A stretch of 64,000 nt of DNA from a virus. Both the position numbers and the translations under genes were made by a program. The notes under the pieces are model-generated. The model did not search any database. It was not told the origin of the DNA and saw only the letters and a program-made list of their open reading frames with translations. Of the stretch, positions 12,501 to 20,737 are shown piece by piece. Each line of letters opens with the position of its first letter. The stretch's first letter is position 1. The stretch is from positions 92,697-156,696 of the IMG/VR virus record IMGVR_UViG_3300045738_002037; one strand, given 5' to 3'.

Positions 12501-15500
12501 TTCTGACCATCAATATAGTCTTCTGAAATTCCCTGTATCCGTGAATGCCCATAATTATCAATAACACAGAAATCACTTGGCATCCATTTAATAGATTTAG
12601 GATCTAAATCATGGCCAGTCAGAAATCCATCTGAACCATCAACATCGTGCTGAAATGCAGCTTCAAGTGCTAAAAGCGGTTCATAATCAAACACTGTGCC
12701 GTCAATGTCGCCGGAATACGCTCCCGGCGGAAGGTTATCTTCAAGAGATCTAACCAATAAACCTTTGGTGTTAGTGTTATCCTTGCCAGGTCCAGAGCCT
12801 TCTTCTATCTTTTTAACTGCTTTTTGCGGGCCAGCGCCATCATAAACAATAACCCCGCCCTCAGCAGTATCATCGGCAAGATAAGCTCGGAATTTTAAAT
12901 CGTATGGAAATATGCCGTCTTGCGTCGACGTTGATTCTTCTTTAAAGCTAATTTTTAATTCTGGGGACCATGGGCTATTTCCCATAGTGTTATAAACTAT
13001 ACTAGCTAAATCGCTAATATATTCATTGTCTGGATCATCAGCAAGATTAAACGGCGAAGTACCGTCAAAATGCTGATGTAACGACGGAGGCACGCCGTTA
13101 ACGCTACCCCATTCCGTATCCGTCCGACTGGGTTGCCGTTTCCTTGCATCAGGGTTAGTATAATGGTCTTTGCCCCATCCCATACTATGGAACGATTTTG
13201 AATTATAAAAACCTGGAGTAAGCAGAGCCTGGTTTCCTGCCGCTTGATCGATCCAAAATAAATTAAAATAATGTAAATTATTCGAATATTTTGATGCCAA
13301 TTCTTTTATCAACGAAGTAACATTAACTTTCACACGTTTTAGGGCATACAGATGGCTCCCCTCGTATTCTTCTCCATCATAGCCATGATGATCTTCATCA
13401 CTTTTTCCAATAACAAATTCAGTAGTACGTTCTCTTTTAGAAATTAATTTGCTGTCATCGCCGGGTTCAACTATAATTCTAAGCCTGGGCGCAAAATCTT
13501 CACCTTTAAGCGAGTGTCGAGAGCCTACAATTGTCCTAAACGCAGCATCTCCATTTAATGTTTCTTCATCTGGCACCCACATATATGACAGAATGGATTT
13601 GCCATCGTCAAGTATTTCTTGAGTGACTTCAGTGACATCGCATTCAAAATTTCGAAATGCTCTTTCAGACCCTGTAAAATTAAAAGTCTTGTAAGCAGTT
13701 GTTCTATTTCTACTGAGAACCGAAACCTCATCGCTCAACGAAGATTCATAAGTGTCAACAAACGGATACGCTTTCACATTAGACCCACTACTCAATTCGC
13801 CATATAATTTGCCATATACATTTTGGTCGCCGCCCTCTATGAATGTTTCATGGTCAGGATCGTAGTCATCTGCGCCATTTAATATTAAAACAGCACTTTT
13901 AATCTTTTTGCCGACCAAATCATCAGAGATTTCTGAACCATGAAACATAAAACCAACTGCTCGCGTTACTAACTGGCCAGAGAAAGCCGTTGGAATTGGG
14001 ATCCCGGAAGCACTAGCGCCTCCATGGGAAGTTACATCAGGATATTTTCCAAATCGCAGTTGCCCATTATCGCCTGGAAAATCCCCAACTTCAATCAACC
14101 CATTGCCAACGCCGTCCATGCGCTGCTCGGCGTCCTGTTTACCAGTGGCTGACTGGTCCAATATTGGATCGACAAAACGAACTTTAAACTCATAGAGATA
14201 AGCGTTCTCTTCCGACCATTCATCAGGTTCATTTGAATCTTCTGCGTACCATTTGCCGTCAAAATCAACCTGCCCAGCATTATTAAGATGAGTATCAATT
14301 GAACCTTGCGTACTATTTTCGGCCAATCGATCAGGCGGCATATACATTATTAATTCTGCAGATTCAATCTCCCTACCGCCGATATCAAATTCGCTATGGA
14401 ATCTAAGACCGACATGTCTGTGTCCACCCATTACACGGGCAACTGAGCCTGATAGCTGTGGGTCCCTAGCCAAAGCATGTTCGTCGTAACCTTTATTGCC
14501 ATGCCCAAATTCTATTGCATCGTTTCTTACAGTAACGATTCCTCGCTGCTGGAAGCCCATGGCAATGGGGATATCGTGCTCGTTCGCTTGCCAATAATTT
14601 TGTGTATAGTAAATAATTTCTTCGGCTGCGTCCTCGGCACGATTCACTTTACATCTAGAGATTGTGTTATTATAACCCTTGCCGGGCAGATGCTCAAAAC
14701 CATGATCGTCAAATGACGCATCTTTAGGAAGCAACACTTCAATATCAGCAACAATTTCTGCCGCGTTAGGATAATACGTATTAACTGTTCGCCAAATTCT
14801 ATCGCCATGGTTTATGATCGCAGAATAACGACGGCCCGAAAGTATGTCGGTCGGATCATATTTGCCTAAAATTTCTGGCCATTCCGATGTACCATTGCCG
14901 ACATTTCCATATGGCGAATTAGCGGTGGCAATACAAAACGGCGATATGGTATTTGTTTGTTCCTGAGTGCGAGCAAGCAAAGAAGTTTTTAAGGTATTCG
15001 CGTCTGGAAATAAAAAATTTCTCGTCGAATGTAAAATAACTGAAACTGTTTGCCCCGCAGCAACAGGAACACCCTTGGGATATAAAGTATTGATTAGATC
15101 TAATGAAACCCATTGGCCATCGCCGGTCACATTCACGTCGATATGGAAAGAAGCTAAACTCGCCCCAGCCGCAGATAGATCATCGCCGTCGATTATCTCC
15201 ACAGACATTGTGCCCGACAGCGATTGCTCGCACGTGGGATCCCATCCAGCGGACCTCGACGTCCCACGCTGCCATAACGAACCTACGTCGGACGCGTGAT
15301 CAGTAGAAATACGTATTGCGTCTGCAAAAACCGGAACTCTCATCTCCGTTTCAGGAAAGACCACCAATCCTTCATGCTGGTACATTATTACTTCAATTGA
15401 CTGACCTTCTTCTACAGTAAGGATACCGTCCGGATTTGGGGTAGAAGCTAAAATTTCCCATGTAGCACTTGTTATCAAAACAAGACCAGGTGGTGGCACA

Positions 15501-18500
15501 CTCCACGGATTGGCGGTTTCATTTAGAGCGGGGTCGTACTCGGATACGGTCTTACCAGATGGCGCTCGAGCTTTAAATGAATTGGGACTGACACTTTGAT
15601 CGACGTATGCATCATAACGACTGCCCACCGGAACATCGTCAGCACTTAGCAATTGATAAGTGAATTTCACGTTGTCATGGCCAGGGACGCTGCCAAGCTG
15701 GTTTCCGTAGCCGCTGCCGCCTCCAGGCATCACAATCGACGGCCATGTGGCAGATATTTGATAATCACCAGCTGGCAGATCACGAAATTTCCAAGTCGCT
15801 GTTAATAGGTCTGGCCCATGTATCGATGGCATATCCTCTGAAGAAAAAGCAATCTCATAGGACCCACCCCAGACTGAGTTTGGATTGCCGCCTTTTCTCC
15901 AATCGACGTCGTCATGCATAATATAGCTCTGATAGCCCCCGCCGTGGGGCATCCTGAGAAATTCTGTCTTCTTTCCTGCGATCCGGGAAGTATAATTCTC
16001 GTCGTAATTGTCAATTATATATGTGTTAACTGTAGGAAGGCGACGCGGGTCAGGGCTTTTTCCATACAAATAAACTTCAAACTTTGAAAAATATCCACTA
16101 TTGTCAAATCTTATTGTCTGACCTATTCTATCCGCGAACCGGCCCGGTAGTGTCGGTTGTGCTACGGAGCTAAAAATAGGAGAATCATTTTGAAGATATG
16201 GAGGATATATTGTCGCTAATGTAGTGTCAGTGTTAAGTTCACTATTCCAAATAATTTGCGGGCTGGACATAGCCCCATAAGGATGCGTTTGTTCCTCAAT
16301 AAGCTGCTTTTGATCTATCACAGAAGTTGAAATATTATCTAATAAGGTTAATTCAAGCGGTATGTGCTCACATAATAACAATGTGCCGTTCGAATTAAAT
16401 GAACTATAAACCGACGTCTTGTGGGTATTATATTGTTTAAACGCTAATTTAGCTTTTGGTATATCGTTATCATCATGAACTCTTACTCCAGTCCCAGAAT
16501 TCTTGCTGATTCTTTTAACTGGAACTTTAGTAACAGGGTCTAAACCGGATTCTAAAAAATCACCTGAATATTTGACATCCGGCAGATCCATACTAGGAAT
16601 CGTACCAACATAGTCATATACTGCGCTTTTTAATTGTTTTGGAACAGTCCACTTAGAAGCAGGGCCACCACTAGGAGGGTCATCTGAATCTCCAGACAAC
16701 TGACCGATAAATAGATCACCGCTTGGCCCAAGTGGAATTGGCAACAATGTTTCAGAATCATACGTTCTTGACGTTCCACTATATGACGGATAAGTCACAA
16801 GCACGTCAGACGTCGCTGACAAAGTTTGACCATTTTGATCACGTCTATATCCAACTTCAAATCGTTTTACATATCCTGTTCCATTTACTATATCATTTTT
16901 AATGCGGTCATCATCCGTATCGCCACTAGAATAAGTTTTAGACGATGTATTAAACGACGATCTGGACGAATTCATTCCGACATTATCTAAAATGGTTCTA
17001 TAATCATTAGACTTCATCGCCGTAGAACTGATTAAATCTAAATCACTTTTAACAACCCAATTTGCCGCATCATCATAAGATGTTACAAACGATGCGCCAG
17101 TTATATTAAATGGTCCAGACCCATTGCCGTCATCCCAAATATGAGCATCAAAACTTACATCTGCGTCATATCCGCCACTAGAATCCGGTACAGGAGAACC
17201 GGGGCGCGGAACAAGATAATCATTTGAAATTAATTCATTGTCTTCTAAATAAACCGCCACTCCATCTTTAGCGCCAGCCCCATCTTTCTTATACACAAAA
17301 AATAGCCCAGTAAAATTCGTGTATGGCGGTTGTCCTTGTGTGGAACCAGTAAGAGCAGTCGGCGGTTCATTTTTAGCCCATGGTCTGGTGTTTCGACCAG
17401 GGACAACAATATTGCCTAACACAGAAACCTTGGGGCCTTCCGTGCCAGCGCCAATCACTTGGAATACTTGTTGCTGAGGATTATAAATGATGGAATTAGT
17501 ACATATAGCACTATTTTCTTTACCAACATAACCATTGGCAATATTAAAAGGATCTCTTTTATTAAAATGGGCAAATACACATTTTTTAATTTGAACTTTG
17601 TTTACACCAGAACCCATCGATAAACCAGCAGATTGACCTTGCGCGCCCTCTAAACCTTCCGCAATTATAGAATTTTGAATTGTTACATAGCTAACTTGCC
17701 CTTCTATATTGGCACTATAGTCCTTTGGTTCTATATCAACTATTTCATCAACACCCCACGACAACGAACAATGATCAATCAAAATATTTTTAAGAACATT
17801 GCCCCAAGGCTTATTGTGCCTATACTTAATTTGCAAAGCATCAGAAGATTCACCATTGGTCTTAGTTGACCGATGCCAGCCGGATCTTATAGCAATATGT
17901 CTTAATAAAACATGGGGCGCTTCAATTGCTATAGACGCGCCGATTACAGTTATTCCAGGTTCAGGTGCAGTCTCGCCAGCAACAACGCAATTTGGTTCCG
18001 TAACGACCATGTTTAACATACGCTTATAAACGTTAGGCTGAGGATTAATCCTAGTGCTTTTTCTAAGATCAATAATACCGCCTACTTCAAACACAATAAT
18101 TCTTTCACCAGGAGTCGATAAGGCATGGTGAAGAGTTATGTCGCCTTCTACATAATCCGGATCAGTATCATCTGCCGCTAGAGAATTAACTTTTATGACT
18201 TTAACACTATCAGAATCTGAATTATCTGGCGAAAATTCACCGCTAATAACTAGTTCTGCGTCTGAAAAGCGGATTTCATTATCACTAATATTGCCGCCAC
18301 TGTATCCAAATAATAATATATGATGGTCTATTGTGTCCGGCGCACTACCGCTAAATATTACTTTCCCAGGAGCAATAGCAGTCATCAATACGTTAAAAAA
18401 TTCAAATTCACTAGGCCCAACTGGCGATAAACCATCCACACCGCCAGCGTGCTCAATGCTTCCTTCTTTAAGATTGCCCGCTTGACCAAAGCCGTCATAC

Positions 18501-19363
18501 GGACTTACATGCCCAATGGTGCCTTTATCTTCTGTTAAATCCTTATTATAAGTGATATTTAAATAGGCAGCGAATATCCCAGATGAATAAGCAGGATTTT
18601 GGTCTTCTCGTAAATCTTGAACAAACGCGCGAATATAATATTCTTCGCCCACGTTTATATTAGATATAGGATTACCACTTGCGTCAGTAGCGGCAATCCT
18701 AATCTGCACTAATTCATGGCCAGACAACGGCGACACCACATTGCCAACAATAGGTACAATGTCTGGCATTGACATTGAAGACGGCACTTCAGGAACAGCG
18801 ACTGCTTCAACAACACCAGGGACCAATGGCTGATCCTCTGGAACAAGCTGCACCAACCTCTTTACATTATTATAATATTCTGTGCCAATAATAGAAACTA
18901 AATTGCCGGATAACACAGTCCCAAATGTACCGCCACTACTGTGATCCCATGCAAACAATTCCCCGCCGGGAGTTATATAATAATATTGCCTACCTATATT
19001 TCGACTATCATAGAACGGCGCTCCAGTAGAATTATATTCTACGAACCAATTGCCGGTTATCCATTTTTCATTTTCGCCACCAAAATTAAGATAATGATTA
19101 GCACTACCACTTAAAGCAAATTCGAATACAGAAGCATCAAAATCACCCAACACTAATACAGAATTCGCTTGCTTTCCTTGCGGCGAATCAGCTGGAAAAG
19201 CTTCGATCTCTTTTTGCGTAACACTGATTAATTCGACAAACGTGGACTGGCCTATTTCATCATTAAAACCAACATTGTCCCACACAGAATTGTCGGAACT
19301 TGGTTGCGCATTATTGCCGCTCTGACCAACGGCTTTCCGCACTGCATCAAATCCATCAGACAT
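3506..19363 (-). CDS. Giant multidomain virion protein with two pectate-lyase-like domains and YWTD propellers, about 5,285 aa
   Basis: This single open frame covers a quarter of the window. I prefer the ATG at 19363 (MSDGFDAVRKAVG) over a TTG 18 bases upstream. Visible layout, with approximate residues: an Ig/cohesin-like beta region (210-380); a pectate-lyase-type beta-helix (about 405-660) with IIVFEVGGIIDLR, CVVAGETAPEPGITVIG and LIDHCSLSWGVD; long beta-rich regions; YWTD repeats (about 2920-3080 and 3540-3730; MYWTEYATAD, RADLDGTN); and a second copy of the pectate-lyase-like block (about 3950-4200; IIVFEVGGVIDFR, LIDHCSLSWGLQ). A further repeated block carries IDP...GLKDWLALG near 3450 and IDP...NIKNWMLLG near 4930. 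Poly-Thr linkers separate domains near residues 2915, 4490 and 5110. It is probably a tail-fibre or surface appendage that binds or cleaves host polysaccharide. That role is inferred from the domains, and catalytic residues were not verified. Confidence 0.85.
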   Translation of the reverse strand: MSDGFDAVRKAVGQSGNNAQPSSDNSVWDNVGFNDEIGQSTFVELISVTQKEIEAFPADSPQGKQANSVLVLGDFDASVFEFALSGSANHYLNFGGENEKWITGNWFVEYNSTGAPFYDSRNIGRQYYYITPGGELFAWDHSSGGTFGTVLSGNLVSIIGTEYYNNVKRLVQLVPEDQPLVPGVVEAVAVPEVPSSMSMPDIVPIVGNVVSPLSGHELVQIRIAATDASGNPISNINVGEEYYIRAFVQDLREDQNPAYSSGIFAAYLNITYNKDLTEDKGTIGHVSPYDGFGQAGNLKEGSIEHAGGVDGLSPVGPSEFEFFNVLMTAIAPGKVIFSGSAPDTIDHHILLFGYSGGNISDNEIRFSDAELVISGEFSPDNSDSDSVKVIKVNSLAADDTDPDYVEGDITLHHALSTPGERIIVFEVGGIIDLRKSTRINPQPNVYKRMLNMVVTEPNCVVAGETAPEPGITVIGASIAIEAPHVLLRHIAIRSGWHRSTKTNGESSDALQIKYRHNKPWGNVLKNILIDHCSLSWGVDEIVDIEPKDYSANIEGQVSYVTIQNSIIAEGLEGAQGQSAGLSMGSGVNKVQIKKCVFAHFNKRDPFNIANGYVGKENSAICTNSIIYNPQQQVFQVIGAGTEGPKVSVLGNIVVPGRNTRPWAKNEPPTALTGSTQGQPPYTNFTGLFFVYKKDGAGAKDGVAVYLEDNELISNDYLVPRPGSPVPDSSGGYDADVSFDAHIWDDGNGSGPFNITGASFVTSYDDAANWVVKSDLDLISSTAMKSNDYRTILDNVGMNSSRSSFNTSSKTYSSGDTDDDRIKNDIVNGTGYVKRFEVGYRRDQNGQTLSATSDVLVTYPSYSGTSRTYDSETLLPIPLGPSGDLFIGQLSGDSDDPPSGGPASKWTVPKQLKSAVYDYVGTIPSMDLPDVKYSGDFLESGLDPVTKVPVKRISKNSGTGVRVHDDNDIPKAKLAFKQYNTHKTSVYSSFNSNGTLLLCEHIPLELTLLDNISTSVIDQKQLIEEQTHPYGAMSSPQIIWNSELNTDTTLATIYPPYLQNDSPIFSSVAQPTLPGRFADRIGQTIRFDNSGYFSKFEVYLYGKSPDPRRLPTVNTYIIDNYDENYTSRIAGKKTEFLRMPHGGGYQSYIMHDDVDWRKGGNPNSVWGGSYEIAFSSEDMPSIHGPDLLTATWKFRDLPAGDYQISATWPSIVMPGGGSGYGNQLGSVPGHDNVKFTYQLLSADDVPVGSRYDAYVDQSVSPNSFKARAPSGKTVSEYDPALNETANPWSVPPPGLVLITSATWEILASTPNPDGILTVEEGQSIEVIMYQHEGLVVFPETEMRVPVFADAIRISTDHASDVGSLWQRGTSRSAGWDPTCEQSLSGTMSVEIIDGDDLSAAGASLASFHIDVNVTGDGQWVSLDLINTLYPKGVPVAAGQTVSVILHSTRNFLFPDANTLKTSLLARTQEQTNTISPFCIATANSPYGNVGNGTSEWPEILGKYDPTDILSGRRYSAIINHGDRIWRTVNTYYPNAAEIVADIEVLLPKDASFDDHGFEHLPGKGYNNTISRCKVNRAEDAAEEIIYYTQNYWQANEHDIPIAMGFQQRGIVTVRNDAIEFGHGNKGYDEHALARDPQLSGSVARVMGGHRHVGLRFHSEFDIGGREIESAELIMYMPPDRLAENSTQGSIDTHLNNAGQVDFDGKWYAEDSNEPDEWSEENAYLYEFKVRFVDPILDQSATGKQDAEQRMDGVGNGLIEVGDFPGDNGQLRFGKYPDVTSHGGASASGIPIPTAFSGQLVTRAVGFMFHGSEISDDLVGKKIKSAVLILNGADDYDPDHETFIEGGDQNVYGKLYGELSSGSNVKAYPFVDTYESSLSDEVSVLSRNRTTAYKTFNFTGSERAFRNFECDVTEVTQEILDDGKSILSYMWVPDEETLNGDAAFRTIVGSRHSLKGEDFAPRLRIIVEPGDDSKLISKRERTTEFVIGKSDEDHHGYDGEEYEGSHLYALKRVKVNVTSLIKELASKYSNNLHYFNLFWIDQAAGNQALLTPGFYNSKSFHSMGWGKDHYTNPDARKRQPSRTDTEWGSVNGVPPSLHQHFDGTSPFNLADDPDNEYISDLASIVYNTMGNSPWSPELKISFKEESTSTQDGIFPYDLKFRAYLADDTAEGGVIVYDGAGPQKAVKKIEEGSGPGKDNTNTKGLLVRSLEDNLPPGAYSGDIDGTVFDYEPLLALEAAFQHDVDGSDGFLTGHDLDPKSIKWMPSDFCVIDNYGHSRIQGISEDYIDGQNLTVGIDANDRRILKVIKLDTDGETPVKKRKRFPFYILNCASSVPVHKTVVLDNGESVERSYMAVIGTPYGSCDTVGGLRCDAAGGSTGSNDTWTDNVTNRPVTAHGAYNGDLWLYIINLNSILESTTSDYGEEVIAAFNLSGVNEREIYESYYNHPAFATSFITGIGGQDTGLWPTELFASVSDPGTIHVRQDIVTVDGTNYFVGPDEESLQFSQDGRHVLVKYAGVDVQGKSRDIWRMFDVGDFAYKATNPSWSRPFADDSRKPSVDRKPNVLVGQNEIQRFTVSWSNTSNASFRIFKRYKNHPDRTAIIPASVFRSAGGLTGNDRQNNYSSSKFEKYMERQFNNYSPAGLNYHRSTTDGNRVWAENPDACVVRFVSNVKARGKPETYRRSVGSKIVERGWPGRPDVYTVVFDVEWSGTKGNTPPAGTNQIIHYLAAYDRLRTVFGSRPARYMEPTGRVEIIQEGTYCNPHIWLNRAESKAFGYNCEPGQPRRTLIPLVAAVVAGVTVVDNLVGPIYRPGTSGNAVADYKDYGIRPHNFSYLDTGLLDGRGTDQGGHLLTDRGATRGVIPLNQISALSFAYGQKFLDITTAAPDQFLAIASDSWADVTIADSYDCTGLVRTTTTTTTTAVPDITVQKLYYVSNSDNNGLPNTIRRWPPERLELGKNKWLDAPNDEILVSDQDGATDIAIDNINQKMYWTIATSVQNSSIPNPAGAVPSVGKIMRADLDGTNVEDITPPGGRSINPHGIALDVVRGKMYWLEDHVDDSAARGEVRRANLDGSGEQLLTTTDPPLQSSKSLTLEEVPNYFTSKSAPTDNIISDIKTYNLGSSIESIVYSGALRLITGSRGSAKLTFPASVDLTNILVENVQSGPKALFSTGTQLSPLGYTYTATKTTFFPFKPEPNYHFAAVESLFYGIQDSTGSQLVGKQSWMPVNKVSEVVVMLDRQWLVQDIYRPPRSPVIGQYNTRLRYHIYKGYCSDAALAIAKRQMTAAAFRTYKRDCQNRCIRNGQYYYPSQSPCSFNNNHALDKYIADSGYFGFDIDNQKFLRNLHPVCERRPHDAPAYDSIGVVDRVPYPPYTSADTASGETRKHDVYEGTILRYFGAPVARDPVKDGPGVFDYSYGDPGYEAYRKSHSFAPNMTGSQTKVFSWPIPASIDLLFIDPWGNTPLSSDHISGLKDWLALGHKRLVILGGHHSDFANHKTGSAYHDLVQQLDVGITVKNVHVGASSNWRAKRSSGHPLVDGGASRLEHLGLYRPSRLALDLENGHMYWTEYATADADGPYPGRLRRANLSGSSKVILRDGLTGIDNVRGIDLDVKNQHIYLSTVETIPPRTNDNRYPEHGTAKILKLDFDGSDVSTVGSRLPRGVLFNYHYSLGPQSPNDIILDLDNQYVYVANHMAYERTADIAKGDHIQRFGFGGDGSVILSLQVCPPATATGVALAKVVMPAFDVQLQDADLLRHIAGGVIPLYDSKDDIYPNGRIGRIVVLNCTKSSEFEDRVSYEINPRKGFWSCPDNWAALSNPTSVKFESQQYEAKIYDITGLQNPIRLRSGGRRDFSTLHAAYAFVAYGPDREYNADNTINITGGLYRDEIVAYNVEDPNVGMVRLTHTRTNAWTKGVPGSGGKPAVVLPEPEGNISTEFSDVSDVNVLKVTTLSPTGPGSLYEALTTQGPRIIVFEVGGVIDFRNADELQGESAGRDVILPINIDIPNCVVAGETAPDPGITIIGTALLVRASNVLIRNIYIRHGDHDKASTGIEATGQGVALGVIAHGPDPTIENILIDHCSLSWGLQACAKIQPSTVAGSTCRYITFQNCIISEGLSSPTGAPGLLMSAADAETGSNHILVKRCLYAHIGVAGPFDNTSARAQGQMANSAICVNSIIYNPQFHAASVSGAGLSGPQLAMLGNIVVPGLFTKAYRKNRLSNLEGGNEYSHDGTDFTGLLYVRSQSAETIAIYLNDNELIKNAHLTGDGGFDYDVSIDARRSDPPWNGISGTPVTSFVNSYAATGLNDWLNKDTDLDLITSAVLKVDNYSILLNDVGANTSRSSFNGVAYSGGDSIDDRIKNELLNLTGGILLGLEQGSETKAGWEDAVGGYPTYDLVSRIYDPSTLDPVPIGPNGNHIVGKDGYDPSTDSFADPFYAKPNLIVSSDGTKLVYNSTWTGEGGTHVNAPYGPYVPGYHLLIDLVEAQLVGPVDGTTTTTTTMPPDSNSRNGIGVLETPVAEFSGQGDYLPFVCEVVNVILKPHADFFRDSPTETCSPAGSCLINPIVTTGSAADHNNDERMTVPGLVWSGLSGYNTLSNGTVVNNGIGPFYPNIIDPDDGKFVQSWGQIFAERELIIGFNGVDMNPGDNSGPHVDVNWNEVIAINKATLTLKFDNIQQQQFDLLPSDGIGTEITLYKDIHNYSPYGEPCAIDQFEISKVYPSPCRNPNHSFFAAEHFRRTISRSSDINPRQLPSTWAEDRDVRVTHDNKIDVCPEVFDGSCDRLNGLFVGIRRLSWSRASVGGANNIIAAVETIPLSDGGDILGEVVLIADTTFLMYESFSRGGQTGLSGLANNRENQQFMVNLYPECNPTVGASASVVNVVGYKSFAENDRNYPINMLRVFGSRNLFPAAQGLYVKGGHVGPISGTDSNGRDLAFAKLVMIDPLTVLSPDDVQNIKNWMLLGEGRRVVVVYEYEVADTSRARAILEALGTKMRPDPQDRVTNAGTWQARPISGHPIIDGIDPYDANDLAGRSIRLCDKISTVFYGGIVPIDFNNGNARPLLLGGIVCPNYPDCEDNPEAQDSAPRYNGTKLLSMSLELELEICDEIVPHTTTTSSTTTEEPDISTNASDGGVILGNISGSGFGSSCLPEALQTEICLDFVPPPPYDYPEKYVPDPKDFEEVIVEPCALVLTANKSVRLELERDLFDPNRTYEGSLATVKLLTRAKGYDVNKYAPYLRVGNRLRATSYDTVVATGMSIILVDKSMDVSRREGLILDRITSREILPDRMRWPDQT

Positions 19364-19416
19364 AAATATACCGTCTTTCAATAGTTTAAAATATAATGCT
19401 ACTAATAGATTTGAAT

Positions 19417-19821
19417 TTAGAGATCAGACACTTCTGATCTCTTGGAATTTTTAAGGTCCTTGATAACATTCTTAACAAGTTCATTCATACTGTCAGCGCC
19501 ATCTTTCATTTTAACCGTGTAAATCTTTTTAAGTTTTTTTTCATTGACACTACTGGCCAATATTGGATCTAATTTCTTCATTGCTGACACTGATTCGGCC
19601 AGCCCAACAATAAATTGGTCGTCATCGTCATCCCATTTTTCACCCAGAAGCGGCATCCCAGTCCTTTTCAAACATTTAAGAAACACTTTATAGGAAATTG
19701 TTTCATTTATAATTTGTTCCCATTCATTGTCAGACAGTTGACATTGTAGTCCCATAATACTACCTTCAAATTCTCTAATACTGCCTTCAAACACAAAATA
19801 AACAGTGTCAGTGCCTTCCAT
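19417..19821 (-). CDS. Hypothetical protein upstream of the giant gene, 134 aa
   Basis: GGAGGG lies 7 bases before the ATG at 19821. A TATAAATA late-promoter match lies 34-41 bases upstream. The protein is soluble and acidic in the middle (GEKWDDDDDQF), with a basic C-terminal part (KVKNVIKDLKNSKR-like). No domain was recognised. Its position as first gene of the late transcript leading into the giant virion gene suggests an assembly chaperone or a small virion partner, but this is only context. Confidence 0.7.
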   Translation of the reverse strand: MEGTDTVYFVFEGSIREFEGSIMGLQCQLSDNEWEQIINETISYKVFLKCLKRTGMPLLGEKWDDDDDQFIVGLAESVSAMKKLDPILASSVNEKKLKKIYTVKMKDGADSMNELVKNVIKDLKNSKRSEVSDL

Positions 19822-19854
19822 ACTTAACCCTCCAAATTGGTAAGTAATTTAAAC

Positions 19855-19862
19855 TATTTATA
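19855..19862 (-). promoter_or_regulatory. Late promoter (TATAAATA) for the giant virion gene operon
   Basis: The minus strand reads TATAAATA exactly, the T4-family late promoter recognised by gp55-type sigma factors. It is 34 bases upstream of the ATG at 19821, in the intergenic space between divergent genes. The window also encodes a gp55-like candidate, which fits. Confidence 0.6.
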
Positions 19863-19876
19863 GTTAGGAAACCATC

Positions 19877-20707
19877 ATGCTTACATTAAAAATTTCCGAC
19901 TCAATAACTATCGGCAATAATGAATTAGCAATAATAACCGGGCCGTGTGTCATCGAATCTAGAGACATGGTGCTGACAATAGCTGAAAAAATAAAAGAAA
20001 TCAGCGAAGAATTGTCTATTCCAATAATATTTAAAGCATCATTTGACAAGGCCAATAGAAGCTCTATAAAATCCTATAGAGGGCCAGGAATAGATGATGG
20101 ACTAAAAATATTAGACGAAGTTAAAAGCCAATTCGGTCTATCTGTAACAACTGATATCCACGAGCCATCGCAAGCTGCTAAAACAGCAGAAGTATGTGAT
20201 ATTTTACAAATACCAGCCTTTTTATGCAGACAAACAGACCTGTTAGCAGCTGCCGCTAGCACTGGCAAAACAATAAATGTTAAAAAAGGTCAATTTATGG
20301 CACCATGGGATATGAGCAACGTTATTAACAAATTATTAGAATGTAACAATCCTAAAATTATGCTTACAGAAAGAGGCACGACATTCGGATACGGTAGACT
20401 AGTAAATGATATGCGGTCAATACCGTTAATGCGCAAATTTGGATACCCAGTAGTGTTTGACGCAACACATAGCGTACAGCTTCCAGGTACTGGCGGCGAT
20501 AAAACTGAAGGCGAAAGGCATATGGTTCCGACACTTGCTAAAGCAGCTATCGCATGTGGAATTGATGCTTTGTTTCTTGAAACCCACCCAGACCCAGATA
20601 ATGCTAAAAGCGATGGACCAAACATGATCGAATTGCACAAACTACGCAATTTACTCACCGATTGCCTAAAAATACATAAAGTAATCAGGGAATGCCGCGA
20701 AAGATAA
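19877..20707 (+). CDS. kdsA: 3-deoxy-D-manno-octulosonate 8-phosphate synthase (metal-dependent class)
   Basis: This 276-aa protein matches KdsA along its length. Motifs include TGPCVIESRD (22-31), KASFDKANRSS (53-63), the SYRGPG block, TDIHEPSQA, PAFLCRQTDLL and NVKKGQF. KdsA condenses arabinose-5-phosphate with phosphoenolpyruvate to make Kdo-8-phosphate for lipopolysaccharide. Cys24 in GPC, His198 in ATHSVQ, Glu235 in LETHPDP and Asp246 in KSDGPN correspond to the four metal ligands of the Aquifex-type class II enzyme. The E. coli class I enzyme has Asn at the first site. It is full length for the family. It stands alone on the plus strand, divergent from the giant-gene operon, with AGGAAACC before the ATG. 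It would supply sugar for host LPS or a phage-made glycan. Confidence 0.95.
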   Translation: MLTLKISDSITIGNNELAIITGPCVIESRDMVLTIAEKIKEISEELSIPIIFKASFDKANRSSIKSYRGPGIDDGLKILDEVKSQFGLSVTTDIHEPSQAAKTAEVCDILQIPAFLCRQTDLLAAAASTGKTINVKKGQFMAPWDMSNVINKLLECNNPKIMLTERGTTFGYGRLVNDMRSIPLMRKFGYPVVFDATHSVQLPGTGGDKTEGERHMVPTLAKAAIACGIDALFLETHPDPDNAKSDGPNMIELHKLRNLLTDCLKIHKVIRECRER

Positions 20708-20737
20708 ATTAGTGATGACAAATGCGAAGCCGAAATC

